NCBI GenBank assembly: GCA_946482385.1
Contig: CAMLRI010000183.1
Span: forward strand, 1-5,519
Direction of reading: 5' to 3'
DNA length: 5,519 nucleotides
DNA from: an uncultured Cellvibrio sp.
GTDB taxonomy: Bacteria > Pseudomonadota > Gammaproteobacteria > Pseudomonadales > Cellvibrionaceae
A program made the translations under genes and the position numbers. Position 1 is the stretch's first letter. The number at the start of each line of letters is the position of its first letter. Below the pieces are notes generated by a model that saw only the letters and a program-made list of their open reading frames with translations, was not told the origin of the DNA and did not search any database. Below are positions 1 through 5,519 of this stretch, piece by piece.

Positions 1-3000
1 CCGAGGGCGCCAGCTTGCTGAGTTTGTCGGCCGCCAGCCCGGATTCGCTGCGCGCTTTGGCCGCTGACTATGCCCAGCGCCTTGCGGCTGATCCTGCCCG
101 CTATGCCCTCTTGTGTGCGGCGGCCAACCAAGCCCAGCCCGGGCTGCGCTATCGCAAGGCCCTGGTGTCGACCTCTGCCCAGGCGTTAAGGCAACAGCTG
201 CTGGCGCTGCAGGATGGGGCGATCAAGCCCGCCCGCAGCGATCGCAAACTGGCTTTTGTATTCAGCGGCCAGGGTGCCCAGTACGCTGGTATGGGCGCCC
301 AGCTCTACCAACAAAATGCTGCGTTTAAACAGGCCCTGGATGACTGCGAAGCGCGTTTGCTGCCGCTGCTGGGGCGGCCGTTATTGGCGCTGATGTTCGA
401 TAGGGAACAGCAGGATATTCACCTCACGGAATATACCCAGCCGGCCCTGTTTGCCCTGGAGTACGGGCTGAGCAAAATGTGGCAGTCCATGGGTATACAG
501 CCGGATTTCATTATCGGCCACAGTATTGGGGAATTGGTGGGCGCCTGCGTTGCCGGGGTGTTGTCGCTGGATGATGCCATCAAGATTGTGGTGGCCCGCG
601 GGCGGCTGATGGGCAGCATTTCGGCCCTGGGAAAAATGGCGGCGATATTTGCCAGCGAAACCCAGGTGCGGGAGCTGCTGGCGCCCTTGTCGCTGGCGGT
701 GGATATAGCGGCGGTGAATGGCCCCAACAGCATTATCTTGTCCGGTAGTGCGGCGGCGGTAGAAGCGGCGGTGGCGGCCTTTGCGGCGCGGGGAATTGAT
801 AGCCGTTACCTGAATGTATCCCAGGCTTTCCACTCGTCGTTGATGGAGCCGATCCTGGCTAGCTTCCGCGACCAGTTTAAGGGTATCCGCCTGGCGGAGC
901 CCCGTATCAAACTTATTTCCAACCTGACCGGGCAGCTAGAGACAGAGCTGTTTGCTACGGCGGATTATTGGGTCAACCACCTGCGCAACACGGTGAACTT
1001 CCAGGCCGGTGTAGAGAGCCTGATTCAGCAAGGGGTGACCGATTGGCTGGAAATCGGGCCTTCGTCGATGTTGCTCAACCTGGCCAAGCGCACCCTGGAT
1101 CAGCAGGGGTGCGAGGCCCGGCTGATCGAGAGCATGAAGCCGGATGAAGAGGCAAAAACCACCCTGTTGGGCGCCTTGGCGGCTTTGTTTGAGGCCGGCT
1201 GCGATCCCCAGTGGAGCTCTGTGTGCGGCAAGGTAAACCCTGGCTGCGTGGACCTGCCGCGCTATCCGTTTGACCGCCAGGCCTACTGGGTTCCCCTTCA
1301 ACAAAAACCGGCCAAGCGCCTGCAAGCTGTGGCGGGATCGGCCATGCCGGGGCGGCAATTGCCCTTGGCGCTGGCAAGCCTGGCCTGTTTTGAGGCAGAC
1401 CCCATCGCCGATTTTGGTGCCTATTTGCTCGACCACCAGGTGAAGGGGTTTAGCCTGATGCCGGCGGCGGGTTTTATTGCCTGTGCCAGTTCGGCCCTGG
1501 CCAGGGCGGGTGTCAACCCGGAAGGATTGACCCTGGCGCAACTGAAATTCCTCCAGCCTTTTCACCTGCAGCAAGAGGGCGCCGAGCTGCAAACCCTGTT
1601 AACGCGCAACGCCCAGGCTTGGCAGATCCAGATTGCCGGGCGCGCTGGCAGCGACGACGACTGGACTATCTACGCCACCGCGGACGGCCTGGCCGATGCC
1701 ATCGCCCAGCCTGCAGCCCGCCTGGATCGGGCGCAGCTTGACCAGTTCAAGTTGATTGCGAGCATTCCCCAGGCGGATTTTTACCGCCAATGCCACGCCA
1801 AGGGCTTGGAATATGGCCCGGCCTTTCGCCCTGTGGTGCAGGCCATAGAATCCAACGCCAGGGTCTACGGCCATTTGCATTTGCCGCAAGACTGCCCGCC
1901 ATTGGGCGAAGATACGGCGGCCATACACCCATCGCTGCTGGATGGCGCCCTGCAGTTGGTTACCCTGCTGGCGGCCACTACTGAGCAAAAAATCCCGCTG
2001 CCGGTGGCGGTTTCCCGCTTCCGCTTGTACGCCAGGGGCGATAGCTACTTGTATGCCATTGCCGAGCACCAGGATGCCCAGCGCCAGCTTGCCAATATCA
2101 CCCTCTATAACCAGGAGGGGGCGCTGGTGGGGTTCATCGAAGGCCTGGAATACCGCTGGGTGGCGGCGGCCCAAATAGCGCCCGCGCCCAGCGCCGCCGC
2201 AGGCGATTGTTACTTCACCCCCGCCTGGCAGGCGCGCGAGCTGCCTGCCACTGGTGTTGCCCTGCAACGGCCGCTGCTGTTGAGCTGGGATACCCGCAGC
2301 CCCCTGGCCAGCGGCCTGGCGGCGCGCTACCCCGGGGCGCGCCTCTGCGCCCTGGGCGATACCCAGGCCGTGGCGGCCTGCCTGCAACAGCCGGGTGCTG
2401 TGGATAGCGTCTGGTGCATCCTGCCCCCGGAACAGAGCGATGACCTTTATGCGCAACACCCGGGCGAGGCCCTGGAGCAGTTGCTGGGGCTTGCCCAACA
2501 GCTGCTGGCGCAGGGTTATGGGGAGCTGGCCCTGCGCTGGGTCGTTATCAGCGCGGGCAATGGGGCCGCCGCCCTTCAGTCTCAGGTCTCGCCCGAAGTA
2601 TCAGCCCAGGGGTTGGCCCTGGCCGGCTTTGTCCGCAGCCTGTGCAAGGAGCAGGCGCAGTGGCGGGCCAGCCATGTGGACTTACCGGATCATCGCGAGC
2701 CGGCGGCGCTGATCGCCCTGCTGGAGCGCGCCCTGGCCGACCAGGCCCAGGACGAATGGGTGCTGCGCAACGGCCAGGGTTGGTACAGGGCCCTGGTGCG
2801 CCCCAGCCAGCCGTTGGTGGCCAGCGCCAAGGCTTTTCGCCAGGGGGGGGTTTATGTCATCACCGGGGGCGCCCAGGGGATTGGCGCTGCCCTGGCAGCC
2901 AAGCTCGCCAGCGAGCGGGCCGCCAAATTGATCCTGCTGGGGCGCTCGCCCCGCGGCGCCCGGCACCTTGCCCTGGAGCAGCAGCTGGCCAGCCTGGGTG

Positions 3001-3983
3001 GCGAGGCCATCTACCTGGCGGTTGATGTGGCGGACTACACCGCCTTGCGGGCGGCGATCCTCCAGGCCAGCCAGCAGTTTGGGCCGATCAACGGCCTGAT
3101 CCATTCCGCCGGTGTGATCCAGGACGGCCTGGTGCAGCAGATGTCCCCCCAGGCGCTGCAGCAGGTGTGCGCCCCCAAAATCCAGGGCACCTTGAACCTC
3201 TACCGCGCGGTCAATGACCAGCCGCTGGATTTCATGCTGCTGTTTTCCTCGGTGATGTCCTGGCTGGCCTACCCTGGCCAGGCCAACTATGTGGCGGCCA
3301 ACGCCTTTGTCGATGGCATAGCCCCCCGCCTGGCGAGCCAGGGCCGGTTTCCGGTGAAGGTGATCAACTGGGGCCATTGGGGCGAAACGGGCATGGCCTC
3401 CAGCGCTTTTTACCGCGAGCGGATTGCCCGTTTGGGTATCCATGAAATTGCCACCGCCGAGGGTTTGGCGGCCATCGACCTGGCCCTGGCCCAGGATGCT
3501 GCGCAATGGGTGGTGATGAAGGCGGAGGAGCGGGTGCTGGCCGAGATGGGTGTGCTAGCCGCCGCCGGCCATGGCTCTGCCCAGGCGCCGGCCGCCGACT
3601 TTGCCCTGCCATCCCTGGCGCAATTGCAGGATCTGCAATCCGCCGCAACCCAGGAATTGCTGGTGGCCAGCCTGGGCGCCCTGATCGCCGGCGCCATGCG
3701 CATGGATAGCCGCCAGTTGCTGGCCGATAAAGCGGCCTTCCTGCAATTGCGCTTTACCTCCCTGGGCATAGATTCCCTGACCACTGTCGACCTGCGCAAA
3801 CGCATCCGCGATTGGCTGGGTGTGGATGTGCCGGCAGATGTCCTTATCGGGGGCGCCCTGATTGGCGAGGTAATCGATCTGCTGAAGCAGCAATTGCTGT
3901 TGCAGCGCCTATCCCAGGCCAGTAGCGCCGCTCCCTCCCAGGACGAGGGAAGCCATGAGGACGAAGAGGTATTCGTACTATGA
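1..3983 (+). CDS. Type I polyketide synthase, 5'-truncated by window: (KS)-AT-DH-KR-ACP plus C-terminal docking tail
   Basis: This is the C-terminal part of a modular cis-AT polyketide synthase. The frame is open at the window edge (codons from position 3 read Glu-Gly-Ala-Ser before Leu at 15), so the TTG at 15 is not a real start and the true start lies upstream. Counting that Leu as residue 1, 1322 residues are visible. The N-terminus matches a KS-AT linker, so a ketosynthase should precede it. Domains in order are AT (about 78-361), DH (447-716), KR structural and catalytic halves (731-1180), ACP (1205-1293) and an acidic tail (1300-1322). No enoylreductase or C-methyltransferase is present: the DH-to-KR interval is filled by the KR structural subdomain. 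All catalytic residues I checked are intact, so the module should add a malonyl unit and process it to an alpha,beta-unsaturated acyl-ACP. The stop overlaps the start of the downstream NRPS gene, so the two are almost certainly co-transcribed and act in sequence. The type and domain set are secure; the product is unknown. Confidence 0.97.
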   Translation, partial: EGASLLSLSAASPDSLRALAADYAQRLAADPARYALLCAAANQAQPGLRYRKALVSTSAQALRQQLLALQDGAIKPARSDRKLAFVFSGQGAQYAGMGAQLYQQNAAFKQALDDCEARLLPLLGRPLLALMFDREQQDIHLTEYTQPALFALEYGLSKMWQSMGIQPDFIIGHSIGELVGACVAGVLSLDDAIKIVVARGRLMGSISALGKMAAIFASETQVRELLAPLSLAVDIAAVNGPNSIILSGSAAAVEAAVAAFAARGIDSRYLNVSQAFHSSLMEPILASFRDQFKGIRLAEPRIKLISNLTGQLETELFATADYWVNHLRNTVNFQAGVESLIQQGVTDWLEIGPSSMLLNLAKRTLDQQGCEARLIESMKPDEEAKTTLLGALAALFEAGCDPQWSSVCGKVNPGCVDLPRYPFDRQAYWVPLQQKPAKRLQAVAGSAMPGRQLPLALASLACFEADPIADFGAYLLDHQVKGFSLMPAAGFIACASSALARAGVNPEGLTLAQLKFLQPFHLQQEGAELQTLLTRNAQAWQIQIAGRAGSDDDWTIYATADGLADAIAQPAARLDRAQLDQFKLIASIPQADFYRQCHAKGLEYGPAFRPVVQAIESNARVYGHLHLPQDCPPLGEDTAAIHPSLLDGALQLVTLLAATTEQKIPLPVAVSRFRLYARGDSYLYAIAEHQDAQRQLANITLYNQEGALVGFIEGLEYRWVAAAQIAPAPSAAAGDCYFTPAWQARELPATGVALQRPLLLSWDTRSPLASGLAARYPGARLCALGDTQAVAACLQQPGAVDSVWCILPPEQSDDLYAQHPGEALEQLLGLAQQLLAQGYGELALRWVVISAGNGAAALQSQVSPEVSAQGLALAGFVRSLCKEQAQWRASHVDLPDHREPAALIALLERALADQAQDEWVLRNGQGWYRALVRPSQPLVASAKAFRQGGVYVITGGAQGIGAALAAKLASERAAKLILLGRSPRGARHLALEQQLASLGGEAIYLAVDVADYTALRAAILQASQQFGPINGLIHSAGVIQDGLVQQMSPQALQQVCAPKIQGTLNLYRAVNDQPLDFMLLFSSVMSWLAYPGQANYVAANAFVDGIAPRLASQGRFPVKVINWGHWGETGMASSAFYRERIARLGIHEIATAEGLAAIDLALAQDAAQWVVMKAEERVLAEMGVLAAAGHGSAQAPAADFALPSLAQLQDLQSAATQELLVASLGALIAGAMRMDSRQLLADKAAFLQLRFTSLGIDSLTTVDLRKRIRDWLGVDVPADVLIGGALIGEVIDLLKQQLLLQRLSQASSAAPSQDEGSHEDEEVFVL
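3..245 (+). other. KS-AT linker, C-terminal part
   Basis: The residues before the acyltransferase (LSAASPDSLRALAADYAQRL and the following stretch to about residue 77) resemble the linker after PKS ketosynthases, which typically begins with an L-S-A-x-S-P-x-A/S-L-x-x-L pattern. The catalytic KS core itself is not in the window. This is the main evidence that a KS lies immediately upstream and that the reading frame is cut by the window edge. Confidence 0.85.
246..1097 (+). other. Acyltransferase (AT) domain, predicted malonyl-CoA specific
   Basis: This domain loads the extender unit onto the ACP. It opens with FVFSGQGAQYAGMG (residues 81-94). The nucleophile motif GHSIGE is at 168-173, with Ser170 encoded at 522-524. 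The conserved Arg195 in ARGRLM probably pairs with the malonyl carboxylate. The VNGPNS motif is at 234-239. The second catalytic residue is His273 (831-833) in the specificity motif Q-A-F-H. From known family rules, an xAFH motif together with GHSIGE, rather than YASH with GHSQGE, points to malonyl-CoA rather than methylmalonyl-CoA. The domain closes with LEIGPSS, and the post-AT linker ends in the typical YPFDRQAYW (417-425). Confidence is high for the domain and moderate to high for the substrate. Confidence 0.94.
1353..2162 (+). other. Dehydratase (DH) domain, predicted active
   Basis: This domain removes water from the beta-hydroxyacyl-ACP to give an enoyl chain. It is a double-hotdog PKS DH. 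The N-terminal half carries the HxxxGxxxxP motif (His474, Gly478, Pro483; the His codon is at 1434-1436). The middle carries the YGPAF motif (600-604). The C-terminal half carries HPSLLDGALQ (638-647), with catalytic Asp643 (codon 1941-1943) and Gln647 of the DxxxQ pattern. All the classical residues are present, so I expect a working DH. The usual length of about 270 residues fits. Confidence 0.94.
2205..3554 (+). other. Ketoreductase (KR) domain with structural subdomain, predicted B-type
   Basis: This domain reduces the beta-ketone with NADPH. The structural half (about 731-940, opening YFTPAW) is followed by the catalytic Rossmann half. The cofactor motif is TGGAQGIG (950-957). The catalytic residues line up with the spacing known for PKS KRs: Lys1055 (3177-3179), Ser1079, Tyr1092 (3288-3290) and Asn1096. 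The stereochemical LDD motif reads I-Q-D (1035-1037) and keeps the diagnostic last Asp. The A-type Trp position (eight residues before Tyr1092) is Leu. These features favour a B-type KR giving a (3R)-hydroxyl, the form an adjacent DH normally uses. Activity is well supported; the stereochemistry is a motif-based prediction. Confidence 0.94.
3627..3893 (+). other. Acyl carrier protein (ACP) domain
   Basis: This domain carries the growing chain on a phosphopantetheine arm. The attachment motif is LGIDSL (1250-1255), with the modified Ser1254 encoded at 3774-3776. Helix II continues as TTVDLRKRIRDWLG, and helix III and IV material follows with VDVPADVL and LIGEVIDLLKQQL. A single ACP is present. 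Its position at the end of the protein makes it the donor of the acyl chain to the downstream NRPS condensation domain. Confidence 0.95.
3912..3980 (+). other. Acidic C-terminal docking tail of the PKS
   Basis: After the ACP helices the last 23 residues form a Ser/Ala-rich flexible stretch, then an acidic cluster (Asp1310, Glu1311, Glu1315, Asp1316, Glu1317, Glu1318), and end in Val-Phe-Val-Leu. Short acidic C-terminal motifs of this kind are known partners of TubC-type beta-hairpin docking domains. Such a domain sits at the N-terminus of the next gene product, so I infer that the tail is the donor half of this subunit contact. The tail is seen in the sequence; the binding is inferred. Confidence 0.75.
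3964..3970 (+). promoter_or_regulatory. Probable ribosome binding site for the NRPS gene
   Basis: The sequence aagaggt matches the Shine-Dalgarno consensus aggaggt at six of seven positions. It ends nine bases before the ATG at 3980, a good spacing. It lies inside the end of the PKS coding region. It favours the ATG at 3980 over the in-frame ATG at 3989, which would be 18 bases away. Together with the ATGA overlap (3980-3983) it suggests translational coupling. Confidence 0.65.
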
Positions 3984-4141
3984 ACTTGATGAATTTGCTG
4001 CAACAGCTGGATCAGCAGGGCATCCACCTGGCTTGCGAAGGCGACAGCCTGAAAGTGTCGGCGCCCAAGGGCGCCCTGACCGCCGAGATCAAGCAGGCCC
4101 TGGGCCAGCACAAGGCCGATTTGCTCGCCTGGTTAACCCAG
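3980..4141 (+). other. TubC-type N-terminal beta-hairpin docking domain
   Basis: Residues 1-54 follow the family pattern: a first helix (MNLMNLLQQLDQQG), a beta hairpin holding LKVSAPKGALT (24-34), and a last helix (IKQALGQHKADLLAWL). Lys25, Lys30, Lys38 and Lys45 give a basic surface that suits the acidic tail of the upstream PKS. Such domains are known to bind a short C-terminal motif of the preceding subunit and set the order of the assembly line. Confidence 0.9.
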
Positions 4142-5519
4142 CGCCAAAAACCGGTGGAAGACGCCTGGCCCCTGTGTGTGCCGGATCTGGCGCAGCGCCA
4201 TCAGCCCTACCCGCTGTCGGATTTGCAGCGCGGCTTTTTTATGGCGGCGGATACCTTTATGGAATTCCATGTCCGCCCGCACTATTACATCGAAAAAAAC
4301 ATACCCGGGCTGGACCCGGCCGCCTACGAGGCGGCCTGGAACAAGGCGCTCAAGCGCCATGCGGGCGATTTGGTGGTGGTGCGCGACGACGGCGACCTGC
4401 AGGTGCTGGAAAACCCCATGCCGCTGCGCTGCGAATTGATTGATTTGCGCGGCTGCACGCCCGCCGAGGTGGAGCAGTCGCTGCAGCAAACCCGCGCCGC
4501 CATGATGCGCGCAGAATTGCCCCTGGACCGCTGGCCCTGGGTAGATCTGCGCATTTCCCTGTGGCAAGACGCCCAGGGCATCCAGGGCCGGGTGCATTAC
4601 AACCACAACAACTTCTTTGCCGATGGCGGCGGCACCAGCCGTTTGCTGAAGGAGATAGACGCCTACTATCGCGACCCCCACAAGCTGTTGCCGCCCCTCA
4701 GCCTGAGTGTGCGCGATGCGGTGCTAACCCTGGAGCAACTGGCCGAGTCGCCCGCCGGCCAGGCGGATCGCGACTACTGGGAAAAACGCTTGCCCCAGCT
4801 GCCCGGCCCCCCGGCCCTACCGCTGCGCCCGGGTATGGATAGGCGCACCCGCTCGCGCTTGCAGCGCCGCGAAATGTTTATGGAGGCCTCCGCCTGGCAG
4901 GCGTTCAAGCAGCATGCCCGCCACCACGGCCTAACCCCATCCGCCGCCGTATTTGCCGCCTACGCCGAGGTGATCGGCGCCTGGAGCAACCAGCGCCACT
5001 TTGTGTTGAGCAACATGGTGACCCGGCGCCTGCCCATCCACCCGGAGATCTTTGATGTACTGGGCAACTTTGCCTCCCTTTACCCCCTGGAGATCAAGCT
5101 GGCGGAGGGCGAGGATTTTGTCGCCCACGCGCGCCAGATCCACCAGCAGGTCACCCGGGATACCCAGCATTTGCGCTGGGGTGGCATGCGGGTTATGCAG
5201 TCGCTCAACCAGTTGCAGGGCGGCTTTGGCCGGGCGCCGATTCCGTTTGTGATTGGCAGCGGCCTGTTTATGGAGGGCTTTGAACGGGCCGATTTCAGTT
5301 GCCTGGAAACCTCCCAGGTGATGCTGGACCACCAGTTCTGGGAGCTGGCGGATGGCCGCTACTACTATGTGTGGGATCTGCTGGAAGCCTTTTTCCCGGA
5401 GGGCATGATCGACGCCATGCTCGGCGCCTACCAGGCATTGCTGCTGCGCCTGGCTGAAGATCCCGCTGCCTGGCTGTCCCAGGCCCCGGCGCTGGTGCCC
5501 GCGCAGCAGCTGGCGGAGC
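3980..5519 (+). CDS. Non-ribosomal peptide synthetase, 3'-truncated by window: TubC-type docking domain - heterocyclization-like (Cy) condensation domain
   Basis: From the ATG at 3980 the frame stays open for 513 codons to the window edge. The protein starts with a TubC-type docking domain (residues 1-54), then a full Cy-type condensation domain (about 74-500). It ends in APALVPAQQLAE, which resembles the usual lead-in to an adenylation domain. I therefore expect A and PCP domains downstream, out of view. The start overlaps the PKS stop as ATGA and has a good ribosome binding site. The order PKS ACP, then docking plus Cy, is the known arrangement by which hybrid lines such as EpoA/EpoB attach Cys, Ser or Thr to an acyl chain and close a thiazoline or oxazoline. 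The Cy active-site motif is aberrant (see the domain entry), so cyclization is uncertain. NRPS identity is secure; the amino acid cannot be told from this window. Confidence 0.95.
   Translation, partial: MNLMNLLQQLDQQGIHLACEGDSLKVSAPKGALTAEIKQALGQHKADLLAWLTQRQKPVEDAWPLCVPDLAQRHQPYPLSDLQRGFFMAADTFMEFHVRPHYYIEKNIPGLDPAAYEAAWNKALKRHAGDLVVVRDDGDLQVLENPMPLRCELIDLRGCTPAEVEQSLQQTRAAMMRAELPLDRWPWVDLRISLWQDAQGIQGRVHYNHNNFFADGGGTSRLLKEIDAYYRDPHKLLPPLSLSVRDAVLTLEQLAESPAGQADRDYWEKRLPQLPGPPALPLRPGMDRRTRSRLQRREMFMEASAWQAFKQHARHHGLTPSAAVFAAYAEVIGAWSNQRHFVLSNMVTRRLPIHPEIFDVLGNFASLYPLEIKLAEGEDFVAHARQIHQQVTRDTQHLRWGGMRVMQSLNQLQGGFGRAPIPFVIGSGLFMEGFERADFSCLETSQVMLDHQFWELADGRYYYVWDLLEAFFPEGMIDAMLGAYQALLLRLAEDPAAWLSQAPALVPAQQLAE
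4199..5479 (+). other. Heterocyclization-type (Cy) condensation domain with altered active-site motif
   Basis: The domain aligns with Cy rather than ordinary C domains. Supporting segments are YPLSDLQRGFF (77-87, Cy1), RH with DG in the Cy2 region (126-138), LPQLPGPPALPL (271-282, Cy4), LTPSAAVFAAYAEVIGAWS (318-336, Cy5), VLGNFASLYPLEI (360-372, Cy6) and ETSQVMLDHQFWE (443-455, equivalent to the QTPQVWLDHQ motif). The key Cy3 motif DxxxxDxxS is instead Asn210-xxxx-Asp215-xx-Gly218 (4607-4633). The C-domain motif HHxxxDG is also absent, as both His positions are Asn. The Asp of the proposed cyclodehydration pair is kept (Asp450, 5327-5329), but its Thr partner in the PVVFTS region aligns with Val424. 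By family knowledge a normal Cy condenses and then cyclizes Cys, Ser or Thr. Here condensation, cyclization or both may be changed. Confidence 0.88.

Noticed and set aside
15..17. TTG at 15 as the start of the PKS gene
   Set aside because: The frame is open to the window edge, and the sequence at 15 falls inside a KS-AT linker, so the real start is upstream.
718..795. GCG/GGC-rich stretch as a tandem repeat
   Set aside because: It simply encodes an Ala-rich helix of the AT domain; the units are irregular and no repeat period holds.
1599..2498. Long minus-strand open frame of 299 codons
   Set aside because: It lies wholly antisense to the DH and KR regions, whose plus-strand translation has intact family motifs. 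The minus-strand protein is Gln/Arg/Gly-rich with no recognisable motif, as expected from the antisense of GC-rich coding DNA.
2205..2834. Possible enoylreductase or C-methyltransferase between DH and KR
   Set aside because: The segment of about 210 residues has the length and character of the KR structural subdomain. I see no ER NADPH-binding motif and no methyltransferase SAM motif.
2682..3506. Minus-strand open frame of 274 codons
   Set aside because: It is antisense to the catalytic KR half. It has no recognisable domain and a low-complexity composition.
3955..4443. Plus-strand open frame of 162 codons starting at ATG 3955
   Set aside because: It overlaps the PKS end and the NRPS start in another frame. 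Its protein is Arg/Gly/Pro-rich without motifs, whereas the frame from 3980 gives a clear docking and Cy domain.
4592..4651. Ordinary amide-forming C domain
   Set aside because: The HHxxxDG motif is absent, and the Cy4, Cy5, Cy6 and QVxLDHQ segments match Cy domains, so I call it Cy-like despite the altered Cy3 motif.

Overview
The window lies inside a modular hybrid polyketide synthase / non-ribosomal peptide synthetase (PKS/NRPS) locus. The DNA is GC-rich (about 53-70% in the lines I counted, near 60% overall). Both genes read on the + strand without a gap, and both run off the window, so this is the junction between two megasynthase subunits. The genes look bacterial, with compact cis-AT PKS architecture and an ATGA stop/start overlap. 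A proteobacterium with secondary metabolism (gammaproteobacterium or myxobacterium-like) is my best guess, but nothing here fixes the taxon.

Layout. Positions 1-3983 hold the 3' part of a type I PKS gene. The visible domains are the end of the KS-AT linker, a malonyl-type acyltransferase (about 246-1097), a dehydratase (about 1353-2162), a ketoreductase with its structural half (about 2205-3554), an acyl carrier protein (about 3627-3893) and a short acidic C-terminal tail (about 3912-3980). The ketosynthase must lie upstream of the window. Positions 3980-5519 hold the 5' part of an NRPS gene. It has an N-terminal TubC-type beta-hairpin docking domain (3980-4141) and a heterocyclization-type (Cy) condensation domain (about 4199-5479). 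The first residues of what is probably the linker to an adenylation domain follow.

How they work together (inference from domain order). The upstream KS and this AT would add one malonyl-derived C2 unit. The B-type KR would reduce the beta-ketone and the DH would remove water, leaving an alpha,beta-unsaturated acyl chain on the ACP. The acidic tail of the PKS would dock to the NRPS N-terminus, and the Cy domain would join the acyl chain to an amino acid loaded downstream. In a normal Cy domain that residue would be Cys, Ser or Thr and would be cyclized to a thiazoline or oxazoline.

The most unusual point is that the Cy domain keeps the overall Cy sequence but its diagnostic DxxxxDxxS motif reads NxxxxDxxG. 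The Thr of the proposed cyclodehydration Thr/Asp pair also appears to be Val, and other Cy motifs have drifted. It may condense without cyclizing, do altered chemistry, or belong to an unusual Cy subfamily. I see no RNA gene, mobile element, CRISPR array, terminator or other intergenic feature; the whole window is coding.
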